A stretch of DNA of 64,000 nt from Leishmania martiniquensis (Eukaryota; Euglenozoa; Kinetoplastea; Trypanosomatida; Trypanosomatidae), in the NCBI RefSeq assembly GCF_017916325.1, contig NC_090151.1:67001-131000 (forward strand), given 5' to 3'. Below are positions 41,401 to 50,461 of the stretch, one piece after another. A program made the translations under genes and the position numbers. The notes below the pieces were generated by a model that did no database searches, was not told the DNA's origin, and saw nothing but the letters and a program-made list of their open reading frames with translations. The stretch's first letter is position 1; every line of letters begins with the position of its first letter.

Positions 41401-41675
41401 CTAGACGTCGCTACTCAGGGGAGGCTGACTGATGCAGGCCACTCCAACGGGGGCGCCTGCAATCCTCTTCGTTATGCCTTGAAAGGACCCGCGTCCACCT
41501 CGTCTTGGCGATAGCATATCACCTGGGAGGCTCATGTGCTGGGCGCCGAGGTGGCAGGCACTCACGCGCTCTGAGAGAGAAGACAGCAGGCGCGCCATTC
41601 ATCCTCCCCCCGGCGCAGGAGAAGAGGTCGACAAGAAGGGTGAAAGACGATCTCCACAACTGCACGAAGGGGCCC

Positions 41676-42440
41676 TCACGCCGTTTCGTCCCCGACTCTG
41701 TCAAAGGCGCAGCCGAGCAGCCCCGGCCCCTGCCACCGCTGCGGCACCACCACAAGCTCACAGGGGTCATCCTCCAACTCGCCTGGCTTCCGCACCCACA
41801 CCACGATCGGTTCCCCTACGTGGGCTACTGTTTCCCTCGCTAGAGCTTGCAGCCCCTCCGCCAGCAGCTCCGCCCGCGTCACGGCGCCGTACTGCAGGAC
41901 CAGCATGCCGACCGAAAGACCGGCCTCCTCAGCCGGACTGTTGGCGTCCACCTTCACCACCACCAGACACGGCTGCAGCCGCGAGACGCGATGCAGCTCT
42001 GCCATGCGCTGCCCTCTCTTTTCCGCCGCAGCCTGTCGCTGCCGGCGGCCACATTCGTCTTGCACCATCTGAAGCTGCGCCTCCTCCTGCGTCTGGCAGT
42101 GCAGCTCATTGAGAAGGCTAAGCAAGCGGTCGCTCAGCGCGCACAGGTCATTGCGCGCGCAGTCCGCCGTGTTCCGCGCCATTCGGACGGCATAGAGGTC
42201 GCAGTCGTTTCTTGGAAATCCCTCGTCGTCCAGCAAGGGGCCTCGAAGCCCGACCGGCGTCGAGGCGAGATACTGAAGGGCATCCGTCAGCTTCCTCTCC
42301 AGTGCCGCCTTCTGCTCCCCCAGACAGCGCAGCTCTTCACGAATCGCCTCTTTTTCCGCCCCCTCCACGGCGGGGGCGCCACCGGAAGGACAGCCGTCCT
42401 CCATCTCAGCAATGTCTTCCACGCGCTCCGCGCTCATCAT
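41676..42440 (-). CDS. PSMD9: 26S proteasome assembly chaperone PSMD9/Nas2
   Basis: The protein has 254 residues from MMSAERVEDIAEM. The family hallmark is GPLLDDEGFPRNDCDLY at 67-83, followed by VRMARNTADCARND, matching the conserved helical N-domain of Nas2/p27. A PDZ-like domain covers about 155-247: LVVVKVDANSPAEEAGLSVGM, then VVWVRKPGE. In yeast and mammals Nas2 binds the Rpt5 ATPase C-terminus and guides assembly of the proteasome base in the cytosol or nucleus. The N-terminus here carries an extra 30-residue acidic lead. The start is chosen as the first of two Met codons; the upstream open frame is Pro/Arg/Leu-rich and UTR-like, with a pyrimidine tract on the transcript at about 42480-42500. 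Confidence 0.9.
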   Translation of the reverse strand: MMSAERVEDIAEMEDGCPSGGAPAVEGAEKEAIREELRCLGEQKAALERKLTDALQYLASTPVGLRGPLLDDEGFPRNDCDLYAVRMARNTADCARNDLCALSDRLLSLLNELHCQTQEEAQLQMVQDECGRRQRQAAAEKRGQRMAELHRVSRLQPCLVVVKVDANSPAEEAGLSVGMLVLQYGAVTRAELLAEGLQALARETVAHVGEPIVVWVRKPGELEDDPCELVVVPQRWQGPGLLGCAFDRVGDETA

Positions 42441-43333
42441 CTGTGGGAAGCCGTGCAGGGCAGCGGCATGCCGAGTGTGCAGGAGGAAGAGGAAGAGAGT
42501 GTGTGTAAGTGTGCGCAAAGGGGGAGGGGCAGGGCGTGGAGGGCCGTCGCGATCAGTGCTGAGGCGCACTGCGCGAAACGGGGTAGCATATCCCCCGCAC
42601 GCGCCCGGGTGTGGCAGGACTCGGCAACAGGGCGGCGCGCCGCAGACGGGCTAGGTCGCAGTCGCCAGCGCAACGGTGGCAGGCGAACGCGTCGGCTGCG
42701 TGCGTCATGTGCTCGCGGGTGTATATGTGCAGCCGAAACGGGCACGCTGGTGAAGGTTTCTCGCCTGCCTCGGCTTGGGAACAGGAGGAGTCAACGCAGT
42801 CACAACGCCAGGAACGATGGGGAATGGTCAGCGGCCACCATACGTGGGCGTGCCCCGTGGCGGTAGGCGTGTGTCTGCCGTGCGCCCCTTCGCTGCGCAG
42901 CGTCGGCAATACGTAGACGTTTGGCCATCGCCAAGTGATGAGAGGGAAGAAAAGAAAGAGGAGTGCGGCACTCGAGAGGAAAAAAGGCGCGGTAAGCGAC
43001 TGCACATGGCCACAGACCAAAAAAAGGGAGCAGAGAGAGAAGTTCGGCAACGGAGCACACGACTGGGGCCTCCCCCTTCACCCACACACACGCAAACATA
43101 CATCCACGCCCACCCGATCACGCGTATTCACCCGGCCTTCACCTGCGTGCCGGGGAATCACCCTACGCTGAGCTGCGTAGCGAAGACGCAGTTGCTAGCG
43201 AGGCTGCTTGATCGCATCCTTACTTTCCCGTCGGTGCGGCGTTCCCGCAGTGCTTCTCTTCAGCCTCGTCATCACTGCCATCCGGCATCCCTTCGTCCTC
43301 TTGGCAATGCGTCTGCCCGGGTTGATTTTGGCG
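42441..43333. other. Intergenic between PSMD9 and kinase, with a small dispersed repeat
   Basis: Holds the 5'UTR of PSMD9 and 3'UTR of the kinase. Positions 42633-42729 match 62935-63032 inverted. An antisense 300-residue plus-strand frame (42775-43677) is a shadow. Confidence 0.6.
42633..42729 (-). repeat. Small dispersed repeat, copy 1
   Basis: About 97 bases are the reverse complement of 62935-63032 with very few differences. The shared core covers GCGAGCACATGACGCACGC through TCTGCGGCGCGCC. It lies in the region upstream of PSMD9. Possibly part of a SIDER-type retroposon. Confidence 0.7.
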
Positions 43334-45211
43334 CTACGCACTCCGCGCGCTCTCGTACGTGGTGGCGTAGACGCTCTTCAGCACTGTGCCGCAGAGCAGC
43401 TTCATTCGCTGCGCGTGCTTTGCCTCCGCCCCTGAGACGGCTCGGGTGTACGGGAGGTGGTGATTATACAAGAAGACGTCCCGCACCGTGTTCAGCGTCG
43501 TCGTTTCAAAGCAGCGCAGACACTGTGGGGAGAGGACCTCTCCATTGTAGCCCAGCAAGTGAACCGTCTCAGCTAGCGCATCACCGTGAGCGGCGGCGGC
43601 CACCACTCTCGCCTCGTGCGAAGTCGGCCCGTGCACCGCAGGGGGCGGAAGCACGGTTGGGGCAGCTCCGCTACTGACCGATGGGGGCAACAGAAACGAC
43701 GGGTGGCAATAACGGTTCGCAGTGGCTGCCGCGGCTGGGTTGGTGTTGCCGTCTCCAGTGTAGCCGCCATCTAGCTGCGGCTGCAGCGCCCCAGGCCCCC
43801 CTGCACGCGACCCACTTCCTCCGACAGCACTTGCCACGCCGCCAGAGGGCACTGCCGCTCCTCCTGCCGTCGCTGAGCCAGACAGAGCGCTGTTGGACGT
43901 GGTAGCACCGCCCACGGCGTCGAGGCCGACTCCATGGGCGCTGGAAGTACCGGCGGTGCTGCCACCGAATAAGGCGCGGCCACCCCCGCTTAGTGCATCA
44001 AAGGGTACGTCCTCCAGGTGCAGCACTGGCAGCAGCACCAGCCGCCCGCCCAGTGGCGCACCTCGGTCACCAGCGGCAGCCCCGCCGCCACCTCTCGCAG
44101 CTGCCCGGCCAGCCACTGGAGAAGCTCTTCGGTGCGGTGTCACGTGCTCATCAATCCACTGCACCGCGGCCTCGTCAATGGGGATAGCAGCAACCCCCTC
44201 GCCCTCCTCCCCCGTGCCTTCGTCGACCCCGGCCGCCGAGGACGCCCGTGTCACGATGGTCATGGCAGACGCGTTGCTGCCCCTGTCGTTGTCATCCCGC
44301 TTCTCATCCATGGATCGGCGCCGCGCCATGAGTTGCTCCACCACCGCGGCCATATCCTCCTGCGAGGCGACGGCGTTGGGGGACACGAAGGAATCCATCA
44401 GCATTGTGGCAGCGGAGGGGCGCAACTCCTTGTCCTTCGTCAGCAGGCGGCGGACAAAGACGTGCATCTGCGGCGACCAGCGCTCCTTGGCGTGCAGGGT
44501 TGGCGGGTCGTTGAGCGGGATGAAGAAGACGGCGCGGGCGATGTGCATGCCGAGGTACGGCGGCTGCCCCTCCGCCAGCTCAATCGTGGTAATCCCCAAC
44601 GACCACATGTCGGCGCGGGAGTCGTAGTCCTTCTCTGTGAGGGCCTCCGGCGCCATCCACAGCGCTGTGCCAATAAACGAGTTGCGCCGCGACAACGTAT
44701 GCTTGAGCTCTGTGCTTACACCAAAGTCTGCCAGCTTCACCTGGCCGTCCTTGGTGAGCAGCACGTTACTGCCCTTGATATCGCGGTGAATGACGTGACG
44801 CTCGTGCAGGTAGCGCAGGCCAAGCAGTGTTTGGCGGCACACATACGCGATGAGCGGCTCCGAGAGCGGGCGGCGCAGCAGATCGTACGCCGTGTCCACC
44901 GAGCCACCCTCGCAGTACTCCATGACGATCCACAGTACCCCCATCGAGTAGTACGTGCCATAGAAGCGCACAATGTTTGGGTGGTCGCACTCCTGCAGGA
45001 TCTCTACCTCCTTTACAATCGTGTCAAGGTCCTCCCTATCCGTGTCACTGAGCGGAACCTGCTTGATGGCGACGATGTCGTCCGTGACGCGGTTGCGAGC
45101 CTTCAGGACTACACCGAAGTTGCCGACACCGATGCTCTCAATGATCTCGAATAACTCCTTTGGATCCTCCTCCCGCACGTGGATGCGGTCGAGTGCCGAT
45201 GGCTTCATCAT
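43334..45211 (-). CDS. STE20-family Ser/Thr protein kinase
   Basis: The protein has 625 residues from MMKPSALDRIHV. The kinase domain is residues 20-277 and has all catalytic residues: the glycine loop GVGNFGVV (28-35), K50 in AIK, HRDIKGSN with D144 and N149, DFG at 162-164, and the activation/P+1 segment GTALWMAPEAL (181-191). This last, together with HRDIKGSNVLL, is characteristic of the STE20/GCK-MST group. Partners and pathway in trypanosomatids are unknown. The C-terminal 350 residues are Gly/Ser/Ala/Pro-rich and disordered, ending in a conserved-looking Cys-containing segment (PQCLRCFETTTLNTVRDVF) and a basic helix. The upstream open frame is UTR-like. Confidence 0.92.
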   Translation of the reverse strand: MMKPSALDRIHVREEDPKELFEIIESIGVGNFGVVLKARNRVTDDIVAIKQVPLSDTDREDLDTIVKEVEILQECDHPNIVRFYGTYYSMGVLWIVMEYCEGGSVDTAYDLLRRPLSEPLIAYVCRQTLLGLRYLHERHVIHRDIKGSNVLLTKDGQVKLADFGVSTELKHTLSRRNSFIGTALWMAPEALTEKDYDSRADMWSLGITTIELAEGQPPYLGMHIARAVFFIPLNDPPTLHAKERWSPQMHVFVRRLLTKDKELRPSAATMLMDSFVSPNAVASQEDMAAVVEQLMARRRSMDEKRDDNDRGSNASAMTIVTRASSAAGVDEGTGEEGEGVAAIPIDEAAVQWIDEHVTPHRRASPVAGRAAARGGGGAAAGDRGAPLGGRLVLLPVLHLEDVPFDALSGGGRALFGGSTAGTSSAHGVGLDAVGGATTSNSALSGSATAGGAAVPSGGVASAVGGSGSRAGGPGALQPQLDGGYTGDGNTNPAAAATANRYCHPSFLLPPSVSSGAAPTVLPPPAVHGPTSHEARVVAAAAHGDALAETVHLLGYNGEVLSPQCLRCFETTTLNTVRDVFLYNHHLPYTRAVSGAEAKHAQRMKLLCGTVLKSVYATTYESARSA

Positions 45212-46103
45212 CGTGCCGAGTGTCGGTACGCGCTGGGTCCGTCTGGAGGTGAGGCCGCGACCACAGCAAACGCCGCAGGAGTGAGAGACGCCAAGAGGCG
45301 CGCATAGACGTGCGCAAGCTGAGAGAGAGGGAGCGAAGAAAAAGTCAGGGAGGGGGAGAGAGAGAGTTGATCGACTCCGAAACGGTGGCGCGCACGCGCT
45401 CTGTTTGCCCCTCCTTTGCTGAGGACGGTGGTCCCTGTCCGTCCTCGGGCGTCCACCCACCCACTCGCCTCAGTGGAGACAAGATGAGTGCGTGCGTGTC
45501 TAAGCAGTCGCAAGGGCGCCACACAGTGTGTTTGTTGGTTGGTCTCTGCAGCAGAGCTGCACATCCAGAGAGAGAAAGTGAGGCGAACGGCGGCGTGTGA
45601 CCCTACGCCATCCATCGACAGCGCATGACAGACACATACAAAACGGCGGGTCAGAGAGGAGAGCGCGCCGCAAGCGCATGGTCACCCGAGAGCCGCTGTG
45701 AGCGAGTCGAGGGGGGGAAGAGAGCGAGAGACGAAGACGCTATCAAGTGCGTCTCCATCAGGCGCACTCGGCGTGAAAGACCGCCACATTTGAAGGGGGC
45801 GGCGACTCCTTCTGCCCCGTCTGTCGTCTCTCCGGGCGCGCGATGGAGCCAATCGCAGTCCCTCGTGAGCGATCGACCCATCTATACCGCGGTTCGTCGC
45901 GGATCAGCATCTCGAGCAAGCAGCAACGCCACGGCCAGCCGGCCGACAAGAGTGAGTGCTGCGATCTCCTATACCGCCCGGCAGAGTCGCATGAGAAGAC
46001 GCTGCGCATTCCGCACAGAAACATAAGATGAGAGGCCCCTCCACTTCCTCGAGTCTACCCGTGGTCAACGTCAACGTCCCATAGGAGACCGCTGCAACGC
46101 GCA
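45212..46103. other. Upstream of kinase, before the channel-gene fragment
   Basis: No gene. Purine-rich plus-strand blocks at 45318-45365 are pyrimidine tracts on the transcript, suitable for the kinase splice acceptor. Frames overlapping here are shadows. Confidence 0.55.
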
Positions 46104-46690
46104 ACGTCTTCCGTAGAGATGCCGCCGTCACCGCTGCTGTACCGCGACCGAGCTGCCGTCAAGAAGTGCATGTCGTGGCACGCTCTGAAGAACGCATAGA
46201 TGCCCACCGCAGGTGCCAGCTCATCCTGCAGCTCCTCGCGGCTCGTCGGGTGATCTACATGGAAGTATTCGCGAAAGTAACGCTGCAGCGCGGCCGCAGA
46301 CCCCGCCATGTCGCCTCGCGAGAGGCCATTGAGCCGCTTCCGCTCGATTGGGCCGTGGGCCGCCTCATAGGCAGCGGCGCTGCCTGGCTGCGAGACAAGG
46401 CACCGGATGCTCCGGATCTGCTCTCGAAGGTTGAGAGCGCCGTCCACGTCTAGCAGCACTTTCGCGAACAGCTCAAGCAGCGCGCTGCGCAGGTGCCGAG
46501 GCAGCGCCTCGCTCCGCACCGCCTCTACAAGCACGGCGCGCGGCACCCACTCCAGGATGAACCGCCGGTTACTCGCACAGCCATCCCCATGCGCAAGCGC
46601 CGCAAGCAGACGAATCTGCGCAGCAAGGTACGCCACCAGCGTGTCCTTCACCTCAGGCCAGTCCGGCATCGCAGCTGTTAGCAAAGACAC
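46055..46690 (-). pseudogene. Chimeric fragment of the IP3R/RyR-type channel gene
   Basis: A 211-codon open frame. 46104-46383 is a copy of 31859-32138 (channel residues about 2187-2280), and 46378-46670 is a copy of 35715-36007 (about 897-994). They are joined so that residues about 898-993 run in frame into about 2188-2279. The two sources share CGCTGC at the join, a 6-bp microhomology. I see one mismatch in 566 bases (CCGTAGAG against CCGTGGAG). The outer ends are non-homologous: MSLLTAA at the start and an unrelated VARCSGLLWDVDVDHG end. It lacks both ligand-binding and pore domains, so it cannot be a channel. Either a recent duplicated, internally deleted copy or an assembly artefact. 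A start codon exists, so expression is not excluded. Confidence 0.8.
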
Positions 46691-46975
46691 TCGTCCGCGT
46701 GATTATGGGGAGCGAGGCGACAGCCATTAAGCGGGTGGATGACGGCTCATGTACACACAGACCGCTGCATCCGGCGATGCGCACGGACACCCGGGGGGCG
46801 TTCCACGATGCGCTCACATCGCCGCCGACGCCACCCACTCAAGCTCTTATCTCCTTATGTCGCCTACCGCCCTGCATCGTACCGTTTTTCTTTTCTGCGG
46901 TGCCGAACATTTAAGAGGCGCGGCGCCTTAGCTTGCAGCACGCACACACACACACAAAGAGCAGCTGCTTCGTGT
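46691..46975. other. Spacer downstream of TRM5
   Basis: Under 300 bases, containing a short CA run near 46940-46956. Presumed 3'UTR of TRM5. Confidence 0.5.
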
Positions 46976-49003
46976 CTAAAGCACATCTGGTCTCGCCTTT
47001 TTTGTCGTTGGCTCCACCCCCGCTCCGACCAGTGGGTCAGACGTCACTGTACGGCTCCCGACATATCCTTCATCGCCCGGCTGCGACGCGCACAAGTTTG
47101 CCCAGAAGGATGAGGGCAGTGTGAAGCGGACACACATCATGCGCTTTGTGGGCGCGACGTCGCGCACCATGAGCACCTCCTCGACGTTCTCCGGCAGGAA
47201 AGTGTAGCCGAGGTTCGCCTCCACTTGCCGCACAGCGTCGGCGGTGAGGTCTTCAGCGGCTGAGAAGCAGTAGACGTGGAAGACGAGGCGACGGTCAATA
47301 TCTTTGGGGTCTACATGGTCTGGCAAGCGATTCCACCGTTCATTCACGGCCGCTACGCGAGTCGCGCCGACTCGCGGCTCGTTCGCGGAAGCGCAGCTGC
47401 TAGAAAGTGGCTGGAAGACGTCGAGGAACTCCACGGCAATCGCTGGCAGATTCATCGTCACATGGCGGCGACCGGTGCAGGCACATCCTGGGACCGCTGC
47501 CGCAGTAGCCCCAGTGACGCTGTCGAAGAGCACAGAGTTCAGGAAGTCGCGCCCGTCCATGTTAAATACGTGGAAGGAGTCGGCAGGCAGGTGGTTGAGC
47601 TCCGCGTTTACTTTCATGTACTGCGCTGCAACCGGATTCAGGTCGTTCGCAAAGACCTGCACGCCTTTCTTCGCTGCAGGCACGGCGAACGGGCCCACAC
47701 CGGCCATGACGTCGAACAGCACGTCCCCTGGTCTCATCTGATCCACCAGTCGCGTGTGCTCAAAGCTCAGCCGCGAGTTCCAGTAGACACGGTTGTATGG
47801 AACGCGAAAGTTGCAGCCGTGTTGACGAACTGTCGCCGTCAGCAACCGATTGAGTCGCGCCTGCGCAGGGGAATAGGAGGGCGACGACGCCTCAAGCGCC
47901 ATCACTTGCTTCTCTGTCGCTGTTAGCGAGCTGTTGAGCTGGCCAGAATCATCGGCAGCGGCTCCCGCGGCAGGATCGCCGTCTACTTCATCGAAACAGT
48001 GGCGCTCGGCGATGATCTCCATTTTAAATTCGCGAAATACACTGCTGATCGCGTCCACCTTGTTGACCACTACACTCACAGTCTCGTTGCAATCGAGGAC
48101 GACCTGCCCAATGATTTCGGCGTACGGCAAATGTGCCGCGGACAGGTTAACGTGGGCAATGTGCCCAACCTGTTCGAAACCGCTGAGCGCCACGAGATCG
48201 ATGCCCTCACCGAGAGGCAACACCATCGAGAGCAGCTCCGGCATGGTGTAATGGTGGTAGCTAAGCTCTAGCACACGAGAGGTGAAGGCCACTTCCACCA
48301 CCCCGGTGTAAGGTTCTCGCTTCTTCCTGGTGCAGATCGGCGGTGTTGCAGTCGCATCAGGTGTGCCCTGCGCCTGCGCGCTACCGTCCTCGTCCTGCGT
48401 GCAACTTGCCAAGGAGGACCTCGTGGAGAGGCAGTCATGGACGTACTGAAGAAGTTCAGCCGCGTTTCGAGGTAGCTGACCCGCCTGCGTTGCAGCGTCC
48501 AGTTGCCGGGCAACGAGTGCGCGCTCAACATCGGCGCCAAGCGTAAACACAGCCGTGGCGGCGGCGGGAAGCAGTTCAGACGCCTCCAGTACGGTTGAAT
48601 CCAAGAGGCACATCTTGCAGGGACCCTCAGAAAATGCCAACGGGGAAGCCGCCGACGACGAGCGACTCGTGACAGCCGCGCTTGGGCCCTCGTAGAGGGC
48701 AGTGCTGCCACTGCTGCTCTTCCCTCGGGTGCCTCCTCCTGCAAGCACTCGGTACTCCACACGCACCTTCGACGCCGCAGAGTCCCCTTCATCGTCGGCA
48801 GCAGCGATGACCGCTACCGCATCCAGCACATTGCGCACGTTCCGCCGATGATAGAGCTTGCCACGCAGAATACTAAGCAGCGCGCCAGACGCCGCAAGAG
48901 GCCGGTACACGAGAGCCGCGAGTTCGATCGTGGAGCGGACTCTTTCCCGGTAGCTGTGGGCCGTCGCCCTCGGCTCCGCCGTCGAACTGGCTCGCTTGGT
49001 CAT
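46976..49003 (-). CDS. TRM5: tRNA (guanine37-N1)-methyltransferase TRM5
   Basis: The protein has 675 residues from [12 protein letters not shown]. The open upstream frame is UTR-like, with a Phe run from the splice tract. TRM5 family features: a [13 protein letters not shown] segment upstream of the methyltransferase core, then the arginine-containing [13 protein letters not shown] block. The SAM-binding core follows: [18 protein letters not shown] with F430-D431 and G435-V436-G437, then [18 protein letters not shown], and near the C-terminus [14 protein letters not shown]. It methylates N1 of G37 next to the anticodon, preventing frameshifts. In T. brucei, TRM5 is reported to act in nucleus and mitochondrion. 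The N-terminal 250 residues are longer than in yeast, with Ser/Gly/Ala linkers. Confidence 0.93.
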   Translation of the reverse strand: MTKRASSTAEPRATAHSYRERVRSTIELAALVYRPLAASGALLSILRGKLYHRRNVRNVLDAVAVIAAADDEGDSAASKVRVEYRVLAGGGTRGKSSSGSTALYEGPSAAVTSRSSSAASPLAFSEGPCKMCLLDSTVLEASELLPAAATAVFTLGADVERALVARQLDAATQAGQLPRNAAELLQYVHDCLSTRSSLASCTQDEDGSAQAQGTPDATATPPICTRKKREPYTGVVEVAFTSRVLELSYHHYTMPELLSMVLPLGEGIDLVALSGFEQVGHIAHVNLSAAHLPYAEIIGQVVLDCNETVSVVVNKVDAISSVFREFKMEIIAERHCFDEVDGDPAAGAAADDSGQLNSSLTATEKQVMALEASSPSYSPAQARLNRLLTATVRQHGCNFRVPYNRVYWNSRLSFEHTRLVDQMRPGDVLFDVMAGVGPFAVPAAKKGVQVFANDLNPVAAQYMKVNAELNHLPADSFHVFNMDGRDFLNSVLFDSVTGATAAAVPGCACTGRRHVTMNLPAIAVEFLDVFQPLSSSCASANEPRVGATRVAAVNERWNRLPDHVDPKDIDRRLVFHVYCFSAAEDLTADAVRQVEANLGYTFLPENVEEVLMVRDVAPTKRMMCVRFTLPSSFWANLCASQPGDEGYVGSRTVTSDPLVGAGVEPTTKKARPDVL

Positions 49004-49117
49004 GAAGAGCAGAGCGAGCTCAAAGTTGCCCCTGCGCGTGGCGGGTATTCGTACTGGGCGAGCGTGTGCGTGGGGATCGCCTACACGTTGGGACCCGGCG
49101 GCGCGGCGCAATATCCT

Positions 49118-49156
49118 CTCATCCGCAGAGCAGCAGAAGAAAAAAAAAGCGAAGAG
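49118..49156 (-). promoter_or_regulatory. Candidate trans-splice acceptor for TRM5
   Basis: The transcript carries a T-rich pyrimidine tract (complement of about 49133-49156, including an eight-T run). The first downstream AG is at the complement of 49118-49119, giving a 5'UTR of about 114 bases. Pattern-based inference. Confidence 0.5.
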
Positions 49157-49321
49157 CAATCCAGCGAGGATACGAGAGGAGAGGCAGGCGTGTGTTGAAG
49201 TGAGGACAGACACAGTCAAGGTCGGAGCGCGTAGAGCTGACAGCTGCGGATACTCAGGCGCGAAAAGGGCATCGGCTGGTGAAGGCCATAGAGAGAGAGA
49301 AAGAGAGAAAAGCTCTGGGCA

Positions 49322-49345
49322 GGCGCAGATGACGTCATCTGCGCC
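49322..49345. repeat. Perfect 24-bp palindrome with TGACGTCA core
   Basis: The half GGCGCAGATGAC is followed directly by its exact reverse complement, with no spacer. The centre is TGACGTCA, the sequence bound by CREB/ATF bZIP factors elsewhere; trypanosomatids are not known to use such sites. It lies upstream of the predicted TRM5 splice acceptor, so outside the mature mRNA of TRM5. Confidence 0.85.
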
Positions 49346-50461
49346 GACGCGGCGGGGGACCGCGTCCGCGCCTCTCCCGCTCAGGCGCATGCGCACACCT
49401 CCTGTTTGCCGCCCCGCTTCCGCGATACACGTGCGTTGCAGCACTGCGCTTTACGAATCGCGACTTCGTGGGCGCGCGCATGCCTCTTAGCGAACCAGCC
49501 GCTGCTCTTCATCTGTTGATTAGGGCTCTAAGAGTACGGTGAGGGCTCTTTTCACCGACGAAAAGCTCTCCTGGCAGGAGCAAGCATGGCTTGAAGACGC
49601 GGAAGAGGGAGGGAGAACAAAGAGCCGCCGCGACATGGCACGTCGTCGCCAGGCCCGCAACAACTACCCTGACAAGAGCGCCTTTCGCTTCACCTCCCTA
49701 CACAGAGACGAGGGCGGCGCAGAAGTGGTACGGGGCATTAGGGGAGTCTTGCATTGCATGGTCTGCAGCACCGCCTCCCCCCTTCCATCTTCCCGCCCTA
49801 TCACAACAGCGCATGCTCCTACTACCTCATCTCCCCGCGCCACCGTCCACCCAACGCACGCATCATACCGCTGCCTCCCCTCCCCTGCAACCCTCCCACA
49901 GGGCCTCCTCTCGCATGTAGCGACGGCGACCATCACCGCGCCGCTGATGCAGAGCAAAGACAGACACACTCGCACTGAGCACGAGAAGGTTCAGCAGCGC
50001 AATTTCGCAAAACAAAGAAGCGAAGCAGGTACGTTGTCCCGGCAAGAGAGGAGTCGGTCACCGTCTACGACGTCTGTCGCCCGCAGCCGTAAAGGTGACG
50101 AGCCGCGCAACTCGGGAGTGAGGGGGGAGGAGGAGAGGGAGCGTGCGGGCAACCGTCACGCACAAAGGCGAAAGAAAGGGTTAGACGGAGTCGCACGTCA
50201 ACGAGGTGTAGAGAGCGAAGACGAGTCCGCGCCATCACCGGCCACACACGCGCAAGCCCCACAGGCCCGCCGACGTGACTGCTTCCTGGCAGAGCCACAA
50301 CGCGAAGAGATGGGGAAGGGAGCATTAAGCAAAAGAAGCGGAGGGGAGGGCAGAGCCGCAACGGAAAATAAAAGCAAAGGCGTCCGTGGCGGAGTCTCCC
50401 CCAAGCGCAAAGGGTGCGCCTACCACACATATGCGTGTGCGTGTGCGTAGACGCCCCTCCC

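Larger units (their letters stand above)
49004..50461. other. Intergenic 1.5 kb between TRM5 and the NBS1-like gene
   Basis: Holds a pyrimidine tract on the transcript (complement of 49133-49156), a 24-bp perfect palindrome at 49322-49345, and a Lys/Arg/Glu-rich plus-strand frame at 49539-50450 that I reject as non-coding. Presumed TRM5 5'UTR and NBS1-like 3'UTR. Confidence 0.6.

Noticed and set aside
42775..43677. 300-codon plus-strand frame
   Set aside because: Overlaps the kinase antisense at its end and is low-complexity elsewhere.
44018..45154. 378-codon plus-strand frame
   Set aside because: Lies opposite the kinase gene, whose catalytic motifs are intact on the minus strand.
49539..50450. 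303-codon plus-strand frame
   Set aside because: Lys/Arg/Glu-rich only because the plus strand is purine-rich; opposite to the transcription direction of all neighbours.
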